The position numbers were made by a program, and so were the translations under genes. Positions 17,530 through 26,999 of a stretch of 64,000 nt of DNA are shown here, piece by piece. This DNA comes from Streptomyces mirabilis (GTDB lineage Bacteria > Actinomycetota > Actinomycetes > Streptomycetales > Streptomycetaceae), in the NCBI RefSeq assembly GCF_039503195.1, contig NZ_JBCJKP010000001.1, positions 10,903,748 through 10,967,747 on the forward strand, in the 5' to 3' direction. The notes under the pieces were generated by a model. That model ran no database searches, was not told the origin of the DNA, and worked only from the letters and a program-made list of their open reading frames with translations. Each line of letters starts with the position of its first letter. Within the stretch, counting starts at the first letter, position 1.

Positions 17530-17745
17530 ATATGACGCGCCCCGACAGCCGTGTGATGGACCGCCCCAGTCTGGGAATCACAGTTGGCCACGGCCTGGAG
17601 GTTGACCTCGCTCCGCAAGCATCGACGCCACCAACGTTCTGCCCGAACAGCATCGCCAGGCACAGTAATTGGGCGACCATGGGGCGGACTGGAAGGGACG
17701 GCTTTTCCGGCGAGATCAGGAGCATTCGACATCTGCGAGGGGGCC

Positions 17746-18636
17746 ATGGGGGAAGCCGAGGGGCCGCAGTCCCGTACGTTGTCCGACATCGTCGGTGCGC
17801 CCGGCTGCTGCCTGTGGTGGACGGTGCTCGCCGTCCTGAGCGCCATGACCTGCGGGCTGTTGCTGGTCCTCGGACAGAAGGGGCCCGGGGACTCCGGGGG
17901 AGGGACACAGAAGGCCTACGTCGAGGAGATCGACCAGGCGCGCCAGCAGCTCTTTACGGGCCAGCTTGTCCACACCGACGCGAGATACATGGGACTTGTA
18001 GCAGGTGCGGAGCCAAGCCCGTTCCAAGTCGAGGTCCTGGGCAGGTGGCGCCAGGCCAGGCCAGGTGAAGCACAAGCTCCGGTGAGCGCAGGTGCGCAGA
18101 TCGGGGTGAAACTGCGCTGCTCGGGCGTCGGAGTCCGGTGCATCCCGTTGTCGTCTGAGCGCCAGAACGTCCTGTCAAAGCGCGACGGAGCCACCTGGAT
18201 GTGGGACGTGAGCGCGCAACATGCTGGGAAGATCAGCATTGCTCTCACCGTGACCGCCTACTTCCGCGACAGCGACACGGTGCTCGTCGAGAAACCGCCC
18301 GTGACCACACACGTCGAGGTGGCCGCGCCGCCCAGCGACAACGGCTGGCTCTCCTGGGCCAAGGAACTGTGGCAGTGGGTGACCGGCGCGGTCACCAGTC
18401 TGGGAGGGCTCGCCGTGTCCGTGAGCACCATCGTTGCCCTGGTCGTCATGGTGGTCCGCCGACAGCCTCCGGGTGCCGACGCGGACGATACGGCAACCAC
18501 CGAGGGCGACGGCGACGGTCCGCGGCCGCGAGCACGGCCGGTGCGGGAGAGCCGTGCGGGTCTCTCCGGCGGCCGGCCGCGCACGCGGTCCACTGCGGGA
18601 AGGAGCACTCGGTCCGGCCGCCCACCGCGGTCCTAG
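17746..18636 (+). CDS. Bitopic membrane protein with extracytoplasmic domain
   Basis: 296 residues from ATG 17746, preceded by a purine-rich GCGAGGGGG. One membrane segment lies at residues ~21-43 (CCLWWTVLAVLSAMTCGLLL) and a second at ~215-238 (SVSTIVALVVMVV). The ~170 residues between have beta-type pattern with three cysteines (LRCSGVGVRC, IPLSS) and should be outside the cell. The C-terminal ~55 residues are Arg/Gly/Ser-rich and disordered. No family recognised. An upstream in-frame extension is rejected as non-coding-like. Confidence 0.65.
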   Translation: MGEAEGPQSRTLSDIVGAPGCCLWWTVLAVLSAMTCGLLLVLGQKGPGDSGGGTQKAYVEEIDQARQQLFTGQLVHTDARYMGLVAGAEPSPFQVEVLGRWRQARPGEAQAPVSAGAQIGVKLRCSGVGVRCIPLSSERQNVLSKRDGATWMWDVSAQHAGKISIALTVTAYFRDSDTVLVEKPPVTTHVEVAAPPSDNGWLSWAKELWQWVTGAVTSLGGLAVSVSTIVALVVMVVRRQPPGADADDTATTEGDGDGPRPRARPVRESRAGLSGGRPRTRSTAGRSTRSGRPPRS

Positions 18637-18965
18637 CGAATGACAGTCTGTGCGTCCCCGAACCGGCGTGGTTGAGGGCAACTACGCCTCCGGGCTGCCC
18701 GGCGCTTCGGCAGACCGCTGCCGGATGACCTCCGGCAGTCGGCGCGGCAACGGATGCCGCAACCCAGGCCTGCTGGTGGAGTTCTCCGACGTGGAAGAGA
18801 TCGACATCGAGTTGTAGTACCCCGAGCGTTTCCACGTCCGAGGGCGCCCCGCATAGCAATGCATTGCCCTGGCCCTGAACCCCAGCTCGGACGCGGGGAC
18901 AACTACGCAGGGCTCGGGCACGCCCTCAGCACCGGTCGTGGGGCACGGGAGACGACCCGTGTGAC
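18637..18965. other. Stretch without a supported gene
   Basis: Only a 30-codon frame (18725-18817, ending FSDVEEIDIEL) stands out. It lacks a good ribosome site and matches nothing I know. The left end of the histidine kinase remnant lies at the right edge of this stretch, so a deletion junction is likely here. Confidence 0.3.
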
Positions 18966-19591
18966 GCCGTGTGCAACCAGGGCGAGGACCGCGAACTCAT
19001 GGAGCGGACAGGCCAGCACCCACTGGCCCGCCGCGGTCACCACCGCCGCCCGACAGACCCACCGCCTCCACGCCCTCGCCGAAGACCTGCTGCTCTTCGC
19101 CCGCCTCGACACCCGCACCCCCATGGCCCGCACCGACACCGTCGACCTGACGGCCCTCGCCTTGCGGCTGACCGAGCAATACCCCCTCACCGAACGACCG
19201 TTGACGCTCACCTGCGACAGCACCGCCCCCGCACACGGAAACCTCGACGAATACGAACGGCTGCTGCGCACCCTCGTCGACAACGCCGCCCGCCACGCCG
19301 CACACCGCATCCAGATCACCGTCCGATACCAGGACGCCTGGGTCGTCCACACGGTGCACGACGACGGACCGGGTGTGCCCACCGAGGACGCCGAGCGCAT
19401 CTTCGAACGCTTCGTCTGGCTCGACGACGCCCGCTCCCGCGACCACGGCGGCACCGGCCTGGGCCTCGCCATCGCCCGCGACCTGGCCCACCGCCACCGA
19501 GGCACCCTCACCCTCACCCTCACCCCCCCGGCCCCTCGGAGCATGCTTCGAGCTACGCCTTCCCCGAGCCCCCACCCCGGCCGAGGAATGA
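18966..19591 (+). pseudogene. Sensor histidine kinase C-terminal remnant
   Basis: The fragment begins just after the position where the phospho-accepting His box should be and retains HRLHALAEDLLLFARLDTRT, an N box (LVDNAARHAAHRI), a G1 box (VHDDGPGVP) and a G2 box (GGTGLGLAIARDLAHRH). These are the ATP-binding parts of an EnvZ/OmpR-type kinase. The sensor, membrane segments and H-box are gone. Near 19535 the frame slips; the native ending is probably FELRLPRAPTPAEE, stopping at 19589-19591. It cannot signal. Confidence 0.75.
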
Positions 19592-19634
19592 CGCGCTTCA
19601 CCGCGGCAGCCCCTCGGAACCGGAAGACCACCAG

Positions 19635-19945
19635 ATGACCACGCCCACCGCCACTGCCACAGAAGCGATCATTCACTTCACCCGCCACCTGGCTGAGGCC
19701 GGCTGCTGTGGACCTCCACCGCCCGACCCGCGCGCGGTCCGGAGATCACCGCCTGCCGCCACGACGACCTGGGCGGCCGACTCCGCGCGGCCGGCCTCGC
19801 CGCGATCGCCGACCGCGGCTTCGTGTGCCTCGACGGTGGTGGCGACGGCAGCAGCGACCCGGCGGTCATCACCGGCTGGAAGAAGCCCAAGGGCAAGCAG
19901 CTCCCGCCCGCGAAGAAGCAGGTCAACCAGCTGATCGCTGACAGG
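19635..19945 (+). pseudogene. IS5-type (DDE_Tnp_4) transposase fragment
   Basis: After a start-like MTTPTATATEAIIHFTRHLA and a frame change near 19710, the sequence LRAAGLAAIADRGFVCLDGG, then VITGWKKPKGKQLPPAKKQV and NQLIADR follows the DDE domain of Streptomyces IS5-type transposases. It stops abruptly at about 19945 where IS110 sequence begins, so it is one half of a recombination joint. Confidence 0.6.
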
Positions 19946-20288
19946 CGGGGACGACTGCACCCGCTTCGCAGACGCCCGTGGACTGAAGGCATACGCGGGC
20001 TCCTCGCCCATCACCCGCGCCTCCGGCAAGAAGGCGAGCATCACGCGGCGGTGGGTGAAGAACGACCGGCTCAACCACGCCGGCTACCTGTGGGCCTTCG
20101 CCGCTGCGAACGGATCACCCGGGGCCAAGGCCCACTACCGTCGGCGCCGCGACGAACACAGAGACTGACACGCGGCCGCCCTGCGGAACCTGTCCAATCG
20201 AATGCTTGGACAGCTCTATCACTGTCTTCAGCGGCGCGAGTTGTTCGAAGAACGCACCGCTTTCCCCACCAAACTCGCCGCCGCTTGA
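19946..20288 (+). pseudogene. IS110-family transposase C-terminal fragment
   Basis: ADARGLKAYAGSSPITRASG, RRWVKNDRLNHAGYLWAFAA and AAALRNLSNRMLGQLYHCLQ are the transposase_20 end of an IS110 protein, distinct from the copy at 6.7 kb. TGA at 20166-20168 stands where Trp (TGG) is expected. The normal stop follows at 20286-20288. The N-terminal half is missing on this side and replaced by IS5 sequence. Confidence 0.75.
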
Positions 20289-20533
20289 CGCGTTGGCAAC
20301 GTGAGGTGTCCTACCGTCTGGTGCGGGTTGGTCGGACCGTTCGTAGGGTCCTCTCACCCGAGGGACACGGGGTGTGGCTGGTGAGGTGGTGCCGCTCGAT
20401 GGCTGTGCAGACTTGGCCGCCCGGTGTCTCACCGACGGCCAGGCCGCTCATTGGGATTTGCGATCAGAATCGCTGCGTAGGACACCGCTGGCGAGGCCGT
20501 CTGAACCGAAGAGGGCACGACGGCGTTAGGGGA
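20289..20533 (+). other. IS110 right-end/left-end junction-like non-coding stretch
   Basis: These 245 bases lie between the 3' end of one IS110 transposase fragment and the start of another in the same direction. In this family that interval equals a right end joined to a left end, including the bridge-RNA region, as in a circle or tandem dimer. No gene is visible. A short core dinucleotide cannot be picked by eye. Confidence 0.4.
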
Positions 20534-20628
20534 ATGATGAGCCGGATATGGGCCGGGATCGATGCAGGCAAGGGCTACCACCATTGCGTGGTCATCAACG
20601 GTGAGGGCGACAAGCTCCTCTCCAGAAC
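20534..20628 (+). pseudogene. IS110-family transposase N-terminal fragment
   Basis: SRIWAGIDAGKGYHHCVVIN, then GEGDKLLSR is the start of the RuvC-like domain of an IS110 transposase, including the first catalytic Asp. It is cut after about 31 residues, where the HdeD coding sequence (opposite strand) begins to be recognisable. Confidence 0.75.
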
Positions 20629-20639
20629 ACCGGCGCCCG

Positions 20640-20961
20640 CGGCGTGCGGCGAAACCCGGGAGAGCGCACCCGTGAGGAAATGCAGGGCCCGAAGATGGCC
20701 GGGGACGTGTGTGCCGAAGGCGGCGGCCAGCTGGAAGACACCGATGACCAGCAGGTAGACGCCGAAGAGCGCGCCGACGACCCGCAGCGTCTCCTCCGGC
20801 CGGGCAAGGACCACAACGCCCAGGGCGATGGCAGCCAGACCCGTGGTGAGCAGGATCTGCCAGCCCAGGTTCGCCAAGGCACCCAGGCGTTCGGCGGTGG
20901 TGTCCGGCCGCTCGGTGCGGGGCGGAGGGCCGGTGCCTGAGGGATCAGAGGGAGATGTCAT
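20640..20961 (-). pseudogene. HdeD-family membrane protein, 3'-truncated by IS110
   Basis: The ATG (20959-20961) has an excellent AGGAGG 7 bases upstream. Residues ~30-100 show three hydrophobic segments (ILLTTGLAAIALGVVVLARP, VVGALFGVYLLVIGVFQLAA) typical of the HdeD/DUF308 family, associated with acid stress in enterobacteria. The family has about 180-200 residues in six segments. Here the match stops at HFLTGALS, at the junction with the IS110 fragment, and the frame continues into foreign sequence to 20575. It is likely non-functional. Confidence 0.75.
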
Positions 20962-21214
20962 GGCGTTTCCTCCTCCTAGGAACTGCGTGGTTGGGTCAGC
21001 ACACCTCCATCGTCACGCCGCCCGGCCCGGTTTCGCCTGGGGCAGACGGAGGTTGCGGCGCTGGTGACCTCCGGCGCGGACGGAGCATCCCCTGCCCAGG
21101 CCCGATGAACAGCCAGCAGCAGTTGGTGAACGCCCTCTGCTCGTTGCCGATCCGGCCGGCGAGTGGGGCGACCGGACGTCCAGCACGGGCCGGGAGCTCC
21201 TGTGCGATGCGGAC

Positions 21215-22894
21215 TCAGCCGCCGTCACGCGATTCCATGGCCTCGATCGTGGCGCCTCGGGCCGCACGGCCGCCGCTGCACAGCATGGGCGCCCAGGCCG
21301 CCGCGGCGGCCGCCAGGTCGTCTCCGCACGTGCTGCCGGGGCGTGGCCGGGCCGCGGTGCCGAGGACGACACGGTCGGGGCGGAGCAGGACGGCACCCGC
21401 GCTGCCCATCCAACGCGCCAGGGCACCGGTGCCCGGATCTGCGCGGTGCGCGGCGCCGCCCGTGCCGGGCTGTTGTCGCCGGGGGTCGTGCAGGTGGATG
21501 ACGCGGGCGTCCAGCGCTCGCACCAGCGCGTGCAGGGCAGGACCGAGCGGCGCGGTGGCCAGGAGCGCGAAGTCCTCACCGAGCAGGTCGTCCAGCGGGC
21601 GGGGGATGCCGTCTGAGCCGGGGACCAAGGGCTGGGGGCACAGCGTCCCGGGGCGCGGGTGGCCGAGGCGGGGGGAGCCGACCAGGGGGCCCGGTCTCAG
21701 CGGCGGGCTGACGGCGGACAGTACGAGATGGGAGGCACCCGGCAGCCGGGAGAGGCCGGGCAGGACGGCCTTGCGGGCCAGTGCGGTGCCCGTTCCGCCT
21801 CCGGTCATGACAGCGCCGACGGCCACGGCGGTGCGGATCAACTGCTGTGCGTGGCGGTGGCGTTCGGCCTGGTAGCTGTCGAGCAGGGCCTCGCTCGCGC
21901 GGCCGGTGAGCACGTGGGCGAGCTTCCAGACGAGATTGTGGGCGTCGCGGATGCCCGCGCCCATCCCTTGCCCGATGAAGGGCGGGGTGAGGTGGGCGGC
22001 GTCACCGAGCAGGAAGACGCGGTCCTTGCGCCAGCGGTCGGCGACCTGGGCGCGGAAGGTGTAGGAGGCGGTGCGCAGGACGTGCAGTTTGTCCTCGGGG
22101 ATGCCCGGTGTCCAGGGTGCGACCAGTGCGAGCAGACGTCCCCGGTCGGTGAGCTGCTCCGGCTGCTCGCCGGTGCGCAGGCGGAACTCCCAGCGGTAGC
22201 GGTCCTCGCCGACGCGCATGTAGGTGGCCGCCCGTTGCGGATCGCAGATCTGGTGGACGCCGTCCCAGGTGGGCAGCGGCAGGCGGCAGCGGATGTCCAC
22301 GACCAGCCACTGCTGGGCGGTGGCAAGATCCTGCATCCGGGAGCCGATGGAGGCGCGGACCAGGCTGTTGGCGCCGTCGCACCCCAGGACGGCGTCGGCC
22401 AGGAGCGTACGGGAGACGCCGGTGGCCTCGTCCCGGAAGGAGACCTCCACCGGAGTGCCGCCGTGCGGGGGCGGTGTCACGGCGGTGACCTGCACGCCTC
22501 CGCGCAGCGTGACCGAGGGATGCTCTTTGAGGGTGTCCCGAAGCAGCTGTTCGAGTTCGGGCTGGTCGAACATGTTGGCCTGGGGAAAGCCGTGCCAGCC
22601 GTAGGGGCTGTCGCGCAGGAACTCGGCCAGCACCCGGTGGGCGCCGTCCAGCAGCCGCATGCCGCGGGCCGGACGAGAGATCGCGCTGAACGTCTCATGG
22701 ATGCCCATGGCCTGGAGGATGCGGTGCACCTCGTCGTCCAGGTGGACGGCGCGCGGCAGCGGATACGCGGCACGGTGACGTTCCAGGACAAGGACGGGCA
22801 CGCCGTGGCGGGCGAGGAGGGTGGCGGCGCTCAGTCCGGTGGGCCCGGCACCGATCACCGCGACGGGCACACGCTCAGAGGTGGTGGCGGTCAC
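21215..22894 (-). CDS. FAD aromatic hydroxylase, MhpA-like
   Basis: 559 residues, starting at GTG 22894, which overlaps the stop of the dioxygenase gene (GTGA), so the two are translationally coupled. It has an N-terminal dinucleotide motif (VIGAGPTGLSAATLLARHG), the NADPH/FAD DG motif (LGCDGANSLVR) and the FAD ribityl motif (FLLGDAAHLTPPFIGQGMGA). This is the layout of class A flavoprotein hydroxylases such as 3-(3-hydroxyphenyl)propionate hydroxylase. They add an ortho hydroxyl to a phenol to make a catechol, the substrate of extradiol dioxygenases like the neighbour. It is the last gene of the leftward aromatic operon. Confidence 0.88.
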   Translation of the reverse strand: MTATTSERVPVAVIGAGPTGLSAATLLARHGVPVLVLERHRAAYPLPRAVHLDDEVHRILQAMGIHETFSAISRPARGMRLLDGAHRVLAEFLRDSPYGWHGFPQANMFDQPELEQLLRDTLKEHPSVTLRGGVQVTAVTPPPHGGTPVEVSFRDEATGVSRTLLADAVLGCDGANSLVRASIGSRMQDLATAQQWLVVDIRCRLPLPTWDGVHQICDPQRAATYMRVGEDRYRWEFRLRTGEQPEQLTDRGRLLALVAPWTPGIPEDKLHVLRTASYTFRAQVADRWRKDRVFLLGDAAHLTPPFIGQGMGAGIRDAHNLVWKLAHVLTGRASEALLDSYQAERHRHAQQLIRTAVAVGAVMTGGGTGTALARKAVLPGLSRLPGASHLVLSAVSPPLRPGPLVGSPRLGHPRPGTLCPQPLVPGSDGIPRPLDDLLGEDFALLATAPLGPALHALVRALDARVIHLHDPRRQQPGTGGAAHRADPGTGALARWMGSAGAVLLRPDRVVLGTAARPRPGSTCGDDLAAAAAAWAPMLCSGGRAARGATIEAMESRDGG

Positions 22895-24039
22895 CTGCCA
22901 AGGGCCTTCATCAGACCGAGCAGACGGGCGCGGTCGATCTCGTTGTCCTCACGCAGCGCGGAGATCGCCTGCAGGAGCGCCCCCGGCGAGGGCGTCGTGC
23001 CGAGGAAGTCCCGGGTGGCCGGCGGGCCCCACTGGGCCAGACCGGAGGCGGACATGGCGGCCCAGCCGGGTTCCAGCGTGTTGTCGAAGACGTCGCCGTC
23101 GGCGTAGTGCTCCACCATGAAGCGGTCGGGGTCACGCCAGTAGTCGAAGATCTGGCTGCCCTGGATGTGCCGGCCGATGCCCCAGGAGTGGCGGTAGCCG
23201 CGCTCGCGCAGATACTCGCCGCCGGCGGCCAGCACGTCGAGGTCGGCGACCTGATAGGCGGAGTGGACATAGCCCGTGTCGGGGCCCAGGTGCATGGCCA
23301 GGGTGTGGTGATCGGCGGGCTCGCTGGCGCGGTCACAGCGGATGAAAGCCATGGTGGGGCCACGGTCGCGCTGCCCGTCCAGGTAGAGGAAGTCGCTGAC
23401 GATCAGGCCGAGGTGCTGCAGGTACCAGTCCAGGGCCCGCCGGAAGACCCGGGTGGAGAGCACCACGTGCCCCAGGCGCTGCACCTGGGAGGGCTTGCGG
23501 GGAGGGCGCTGGGTGGCGTTGATGCGGGCGGCGGTGGTGGTGTCTGTGTTGAGGACGAGGGGTTGTTGCAGCGGCTGTGCGGGCTCCTCGGTGACGCCGT
23601 GCACGACGCGGACCGGGATGCCGGAGGGGTCGAGCAGGTCCACGGAGCGGCCTCCGCCGTACTCGGTGAGCGGCCGGACCTTGTGGCCGGTGGCACGGGC
23701 CAGCCGGTCGAGGTCGGCGGTGTCGGCAGCCTGGAAGGCGGGGCCGATGAACCGGGAGGCGGGCCCGCGGCGGATCACCAGGCAGTGGGGATCGGCCATG
23801 GCGCCGCGCAGATACAGGGCGTCATCTGTACGGGCGGCTGTGGTGAACCCGAAGTCGCGGGCGAAGGTCTCGGCGCGGTCCAGGTCGGGCTTGGTGAACT
23901 CCAGCCAGGCCAGGTCGACCACCTTGATGACGGGCTGGGGCGCGCGGCCGGGGTGCTCCCCGCGCAGGGCACCCTGTTCGCTGTGCAGGCCTTGGTGGGC
24001 GTCGGCGGCGGGGACGGGGATGGATGTCGGGTCGTTCAT
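22891..24039 (-). CDS. Extradiol ring-cleavage dioxygenase (type I, VOC fold)
   Basis: 382 residues with two vicinal-oxygen-chelate modules. The C-terminal module carries the 2-His-1-carboxylate iron site: His191 (RLGHVVLST), His259 (GYVHSAYQV) and Glu310 (FMVEHYADGD). The N-terminal module lacks ligands, as usual for 2,3-dihydroxybiphenyl 1,2-dioxygenase relatives. It should open a catechol ring meta to give a 2-hydroxymuconate semialdehyde-type product. AAGGG precedes the ATG. It lies between two flavin hydroxylases in one operon, which supports a hydroxylation then meta-cleavage route. Confidence 0.9.
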   Translation of the reverse strand: MNDPTSIPVPAADAHQGLHSEQGALRGEHPGRAPQPVIKVVDLAWLEFTKPDLDRAETFARDFGFTTAARTDDALYLRGAMADPHCLVIRRGPASRFIGPAFQAADTADLDRLARATGHKVRPLTEYGGGRSVDLLDPSGIPVRVVHGVTEEPAQPLQQPLVLNTDTTTAARINATQRPPRKPSQVQRLGHVVLSTRVFRRALDWYLQHLGLIVSDFLYLDGQRDRGPTMAFIRCDRASEPADHHTLAMHLGPDTGYVHSAYQVADLDVLAAGGEYLRERGYRHSWGIGRHIQGSQIFDYWRDPDRFMVEHYADGDVFDNTLEPGWAAMSASGLAQWGPPATRDFLGTTPSPGALLQAISALREDNEIDRARLLGLMKALGR

Positions 24040-24147
24040 AAGGATTCCCTTCCTGTGGCTCCACGACCTGTGGGGGTGAGGGTGGGACCCGGCCCGCCGG
24101 TTGCGGCGGCGATCGGCGGGCCGGGTGGCACGGCAGGTGAGCGGTTC

Positions 24148-25914
24148 CTACCGTGCGAGCAGGGTGTCGAGTGCGGTGGTGAGTTCGGCGGCCGGGTCGG
24201 TGGCCGTGCCGTGGGCGCGCCAGCCGACAAAGCGGTCCGGGCGTACCAGGACGGCGCCCTGCGGCGTGTGCCCGCGGGCGGCGGTCCAGGTGGAGCGCAG
24301 GTCCCGGTAGTCGCCGTCGAGGTGGCCGATACGGATGGCGTCCAGCGGCAGCCCGCTCTGGGCGGCGATCTTCTCGGCGGCTTCGCACCAGGCCTGGCCG
24401 TCCTCTCCGGCGATGAGCAGGAAGCGGCCGGGGCGGACCAGGCGGGCCAGGGCCACGCGGTGGCCGTCGAGGTCTTCCAGCCAGGCGTGGGGCAGCGGGT
24501 GTCCGGGGCGGGCGGCGGGCTTGTAGATGCGGATGGGGTCGGGGTTCGCAGGTGCGGGAGTGCCGTCGGGGACGACGGCGGCGGAGTCGTAGGTGTAGCC
24601 GAACTCGACGGCCAGTTCGTTGAACTCCGCGGACTGGGCGGCCACGGCGGCCAGGAAGGTGCGGCGGAAGTCGGTGTCGGCGGGGTCCTCGCTCCACAGA
24701 CGGCGGGCTTGGCGCCAGTTCTCCTCCTCACCGGCCTGCGGCCCGCCGCCGAAGAGGGCGTTGATGGCGATGTGGTTCATGGCGTTTTCCAGCGAGCGCT
24801 GGACATTGGTGGCGTCCGCCGGGCGCCGCTCGGGCTCGTAGGTGTCCAGCAGGGCGTCGTCGGCATGGCCGTTCAGGACGGCGGCGAGCTTCCAGGTGAG
24901 GTTCTGGACGTCGTGCATGGCGGAGGTCAGGCCGAGGCCGCCGGTGGGCGGGTGGCGGTGGGCGGCATCGCCGGCGATCAGGACGCGGCCGGCGCGGTAG
25001 CGGTCGGCGACCACGCCCTCCAGGGACCAGCGGGAGATCATGTGGACCGTCAGCTGCTCCTCGGTCAGCCCCAGCGCCGTGCGCAGGTCGGACAGTACGG
25101 ACTCGTCGTCCAGCGCGCGGCCGTCCTCGGACCCGTAGTTGAGGTGGAAGACCCACTCCTCGGACTCCGGTCCCCAGCGGTCGGGGCCCATGGGCACGAG
25201 CACGCCCGGGATGCCGAGGTCGGGCAGCCACAGCCAGCGGATCAGCACGTCGGGGTCGGTCGCCACCTGGGACAGGTCGGCGGAGATGTGGAAGGAGACG
25301 ACGCGGGCGAGGTCGCGCACGCCCTCCTGGACGATGCCCACGGCGGGTCCGACGGTGCGGCCGCCGTCGCAGCCCAGCAGGTAGCGGGTCCGGACCTGGT
25401 AGGTCTCGCCGCTGTCGCGGTCGGTGATGGTGGCGGTGACGCCCTCGTCGTCCTGGGCGAGTTCGGTCAGTTCGTGGTGGAAGCGGACCCGGCCGGGCGC
25501 GAGTTCTTCGGCGCGGGCGCGCAGAACCGGCTCCAGGCGGATCTGGGGCAGGTTGGCCTGTCGCTCGGGGCTGGCCGCGAGCCACTCCGGAGAGTTCCCG
25601 CCGGCTCCCCAGGCCTCCATCATGGCGACGCGGCGCCCGTACTCCTCGTGGTCGCCGACCAGGCCGACATACCAGGCGGTGTGGGACATCTGCTCGGCCG
25701 GGGTGGAGGCGGCGTAGATGGTGTCGGCCGTGTCGACGTCGCGCATGACCTCCATGGCGCGCTGGTTGAGTACATGGGCCTTGGGCAGGACGGAGGTGCT
25801 CGGCCAGGCAGTGACCAGCAGGGACTCGACGCCGATGCGGCTGAGCAGCATGGAGGCGGTGAGTCCCGCACCGCCGCCGCCGACGATGAGGACTGGGACG
25901 TCGATGTCGTTCAT
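24148..25914 (-). CDS. FAD-dependent phenol-type monooxygenase
   Basis: 588 residues from the ATG at 25914 (MNDIDVPVLIVGGGGAGLTA); an upstream extension of 13 residues is rejected. FAD-binding motif GGGGAGL, DG motif LLGCDGGRTVG and ribityl motif LIAGDAAHRHPPTGGLGL are present. A thioredoxin-like C-terminal domain follows (residues ~430-588), as in TfdB/2,4-dichlorophenol hydroxylase and PheA. It is only about 30% like the second hydroxylase by eye, so the pathway has two distinct hydroxylation steps or substrates. Operon gene; next upstream is the amidohydrolase pseudogene. Confidence 0.88.
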   Translation of the reverse strand: MNDIDVPVLIVGGGGAGLTASMLLSRIGVESLLVTAWPSTSVLPKAHVLNQRAMEVMRDVDTADTIYAASTPAEQMSHTAWYVGLVGDHEEYGRRVAMMEAWGAGGNSPEWLAASPERQANLPQIRLEPVLRARAEELAPGRVRFHHELTELAQDDEGVTATITDRDSGETYQVRTRYLLGCDGGRTVGPAVGIVQEGVRDLARVVSFHISADLSQVATDPDVLIRWLWLPDLGIPGVLVPMGPDRWGPESEEWVFHLNYGSEDGRALDDESVLSDLRTALGLTEEQLTVHMISRWSLEGVVADRYRAGRVLIAGDAAHRHPPTGGLGLTSAMHDVQNLTWKLAAVLNGHADDALLDTYEPERRPADATNVQRSLENAMNHIAINALFGGGPQAGEEENWRQARRLWSEDPADTDFRRTFLAAVAAQSAEFNELAVEFGYTYDSAAVVPDGTPAPANPDPIRIYKPAARPGHPLPHAWLEDLDGHRVALARLVRPGRFLLIAGEDGQAWCEAAEKIAAQSGLPLDAIRIGHLDGDYRDLRSTWTAARGHTPQGAVLVRPDRFVGWRAHGTATDPAAELTTALDTLLAR

Positions 25915-25962
25915 GGGTACTCCGTGGGTGTCGCGGCTCGGGGCCAGGGGCAAGGGGACGGC

Positions 25963-26524
25963 TCAGGAGAGGCGGGGGAACAGCGCGTGGGCGTTGTTCC
26001 GGTCGATGGCGTGGTGGCTGCTGGTGCCGGGGCCGACGTAGTGGTCGTACTCGCCGGTGAAGACAGCGACGGCGATCTCGGGTGCGAAGGGCCAGTCGGT
26101 CCCGAAGAGCACCTGGTCGGGGCGGACGAAGACCAGCAGGCTGGGCAGTGCTGAGGGGCCGCCAGACAGGGCGGTGTCGAACCAGAAGCTGCGCAGGTCC
26201 GGAAATCCGCGGCGAACAGCGGCAGCCCTGGCACGGCCGCTGCAGGAAGTGACGAAGTACCCGAACCGGTCGGGGGGCCTCGACGAGTTCCGCGCCGCAC
26301 TTGCCGGCCATGGCAGCCGCCTCGGCTCCGTCACCCGGCCAGGTACCGGGGGTGGACAGGGACAGCACTGCGGTTTCGACGGCGTAGGTGTCCATCAGGG
26401 CGATGGCGTGCTCGGGGCTCCGCTGTGGCAGTTCGCGGTGGCCGGGAGCGTGGATGCCCTTCGACTTCAGCCAGCACGTGTAGGCCGGGGGCAGCACATG
26501 CTGGTGGACATCGATGCGTCTCAT
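25963..26524 (-). pseudogene. ACMSD-type amidohydrolase with frameshift and internal deletion
   Basis: The start is sound: GGAGG, then ATG 26524, MRRIDVHQHVLPPAY with the metal-binding H-x-H, and HAIALMDTYAVETAVLSLS. The frame slips near 26290, then PDRFGYFVTSC is followed directly by FPDLRSFWFDTALSGGPSA and VLFGTDWPFAPEIAV. The ~130 residues that normally separate these blocks, with the other metal ligands, are missing. This superfamily decarboxylates or hydrolyses ring-cleavage products. The broken gene would block one pathway step unless another hydrolase replaces it. Confidence 0.75.
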
Positions 26525-26578
26525 GGTGGTGCTCCTCCCGGTGCCCAGCCGGTCCCGACGGCCGGGTGGTCACGGCCG

Positions 26579-26929
26579 CTAGCCGCCGGCCAACAGGACG
26601 AGATGGGCTGCGGTCAGAGCCCCCAAGACGGTGGCCGGCAGGCAGCGGGCGGCCGGGTCGCCGCTGCGCAGGTGTATGACGACGGCTCCGGCCATGAGCA
26701 GGATCAGGCCCGCTGCGGCGGCGGCACCCAGCGCGGTGATCCGCAGGCCGGCCAGCAGCCCGGCTGCCGCCGCTACCTCCAAGGCGCCCAGCAGGCGGTA
26801 GTGGGTGGTGGTCATGCCGACATGGGCTGCGGCCTGGCGCATTGCGGGCACTGCCGCGAGCTTGGCCGCTCCCAGCAGGAGGAAGATCGCTGCGAGGAGG
26901 ACGGCCAGGACGATGGTGGGGGTACTCAT
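26579..26929 (-). CDS. DoxX-like small membrane protein
   Basis: 116 residues with four hydrophobic segments (IVLAVLLAAIFLLLGAAKLA; LGALEVAAAAGLLAGLRITA; AAAAAGLILLMAGAVVIHLR; AHLVLLAGG) in the pattern of the DoxX/DUF4267-like family. GALEVAAAAGLL is the characteristic second-helix motif. In thiosulfate-oxidising archaea DoxX is part of a quinone reductase; in bacteria these proteins often sit in redox operons and their role is uncertain. It is transcribed with the aromatic genes. Confidence 0.82.
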   Translation of the reverse strand: MSTPTIVLAVLLAAIFLLLGAAKLAAVPAMRQAAAHVGMTTTHYRLLGALEVAAAAGLLAGLRITALGAAAAAGLILLMAGAVVIHLRSGDPAARCLPATVLGALTAAHLVLLAGG

Positions 26930-26999
26930 TGAGGTGCTCTCCGTGCGGGCGTAAGGGAATGGCTCGGGGCCGTCCGAAAACGGGTCGCTGCGGCCCGGG

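Noticed and set aside
18725..18817. 30-codon frame as a possible peptide precursor
   Set aside because: No ribosome site, no modifying enzymes nearby and no leader/core pattern.
23107..26154. Open frame of 1015 codons on the plus strand
   Set aside because: It is the antisense shadow of the dioxygenase and phenol-type monooxygenase genes, which have full domain motifs. Its Gly/Val/Gln-rich product has no recognisable domain.
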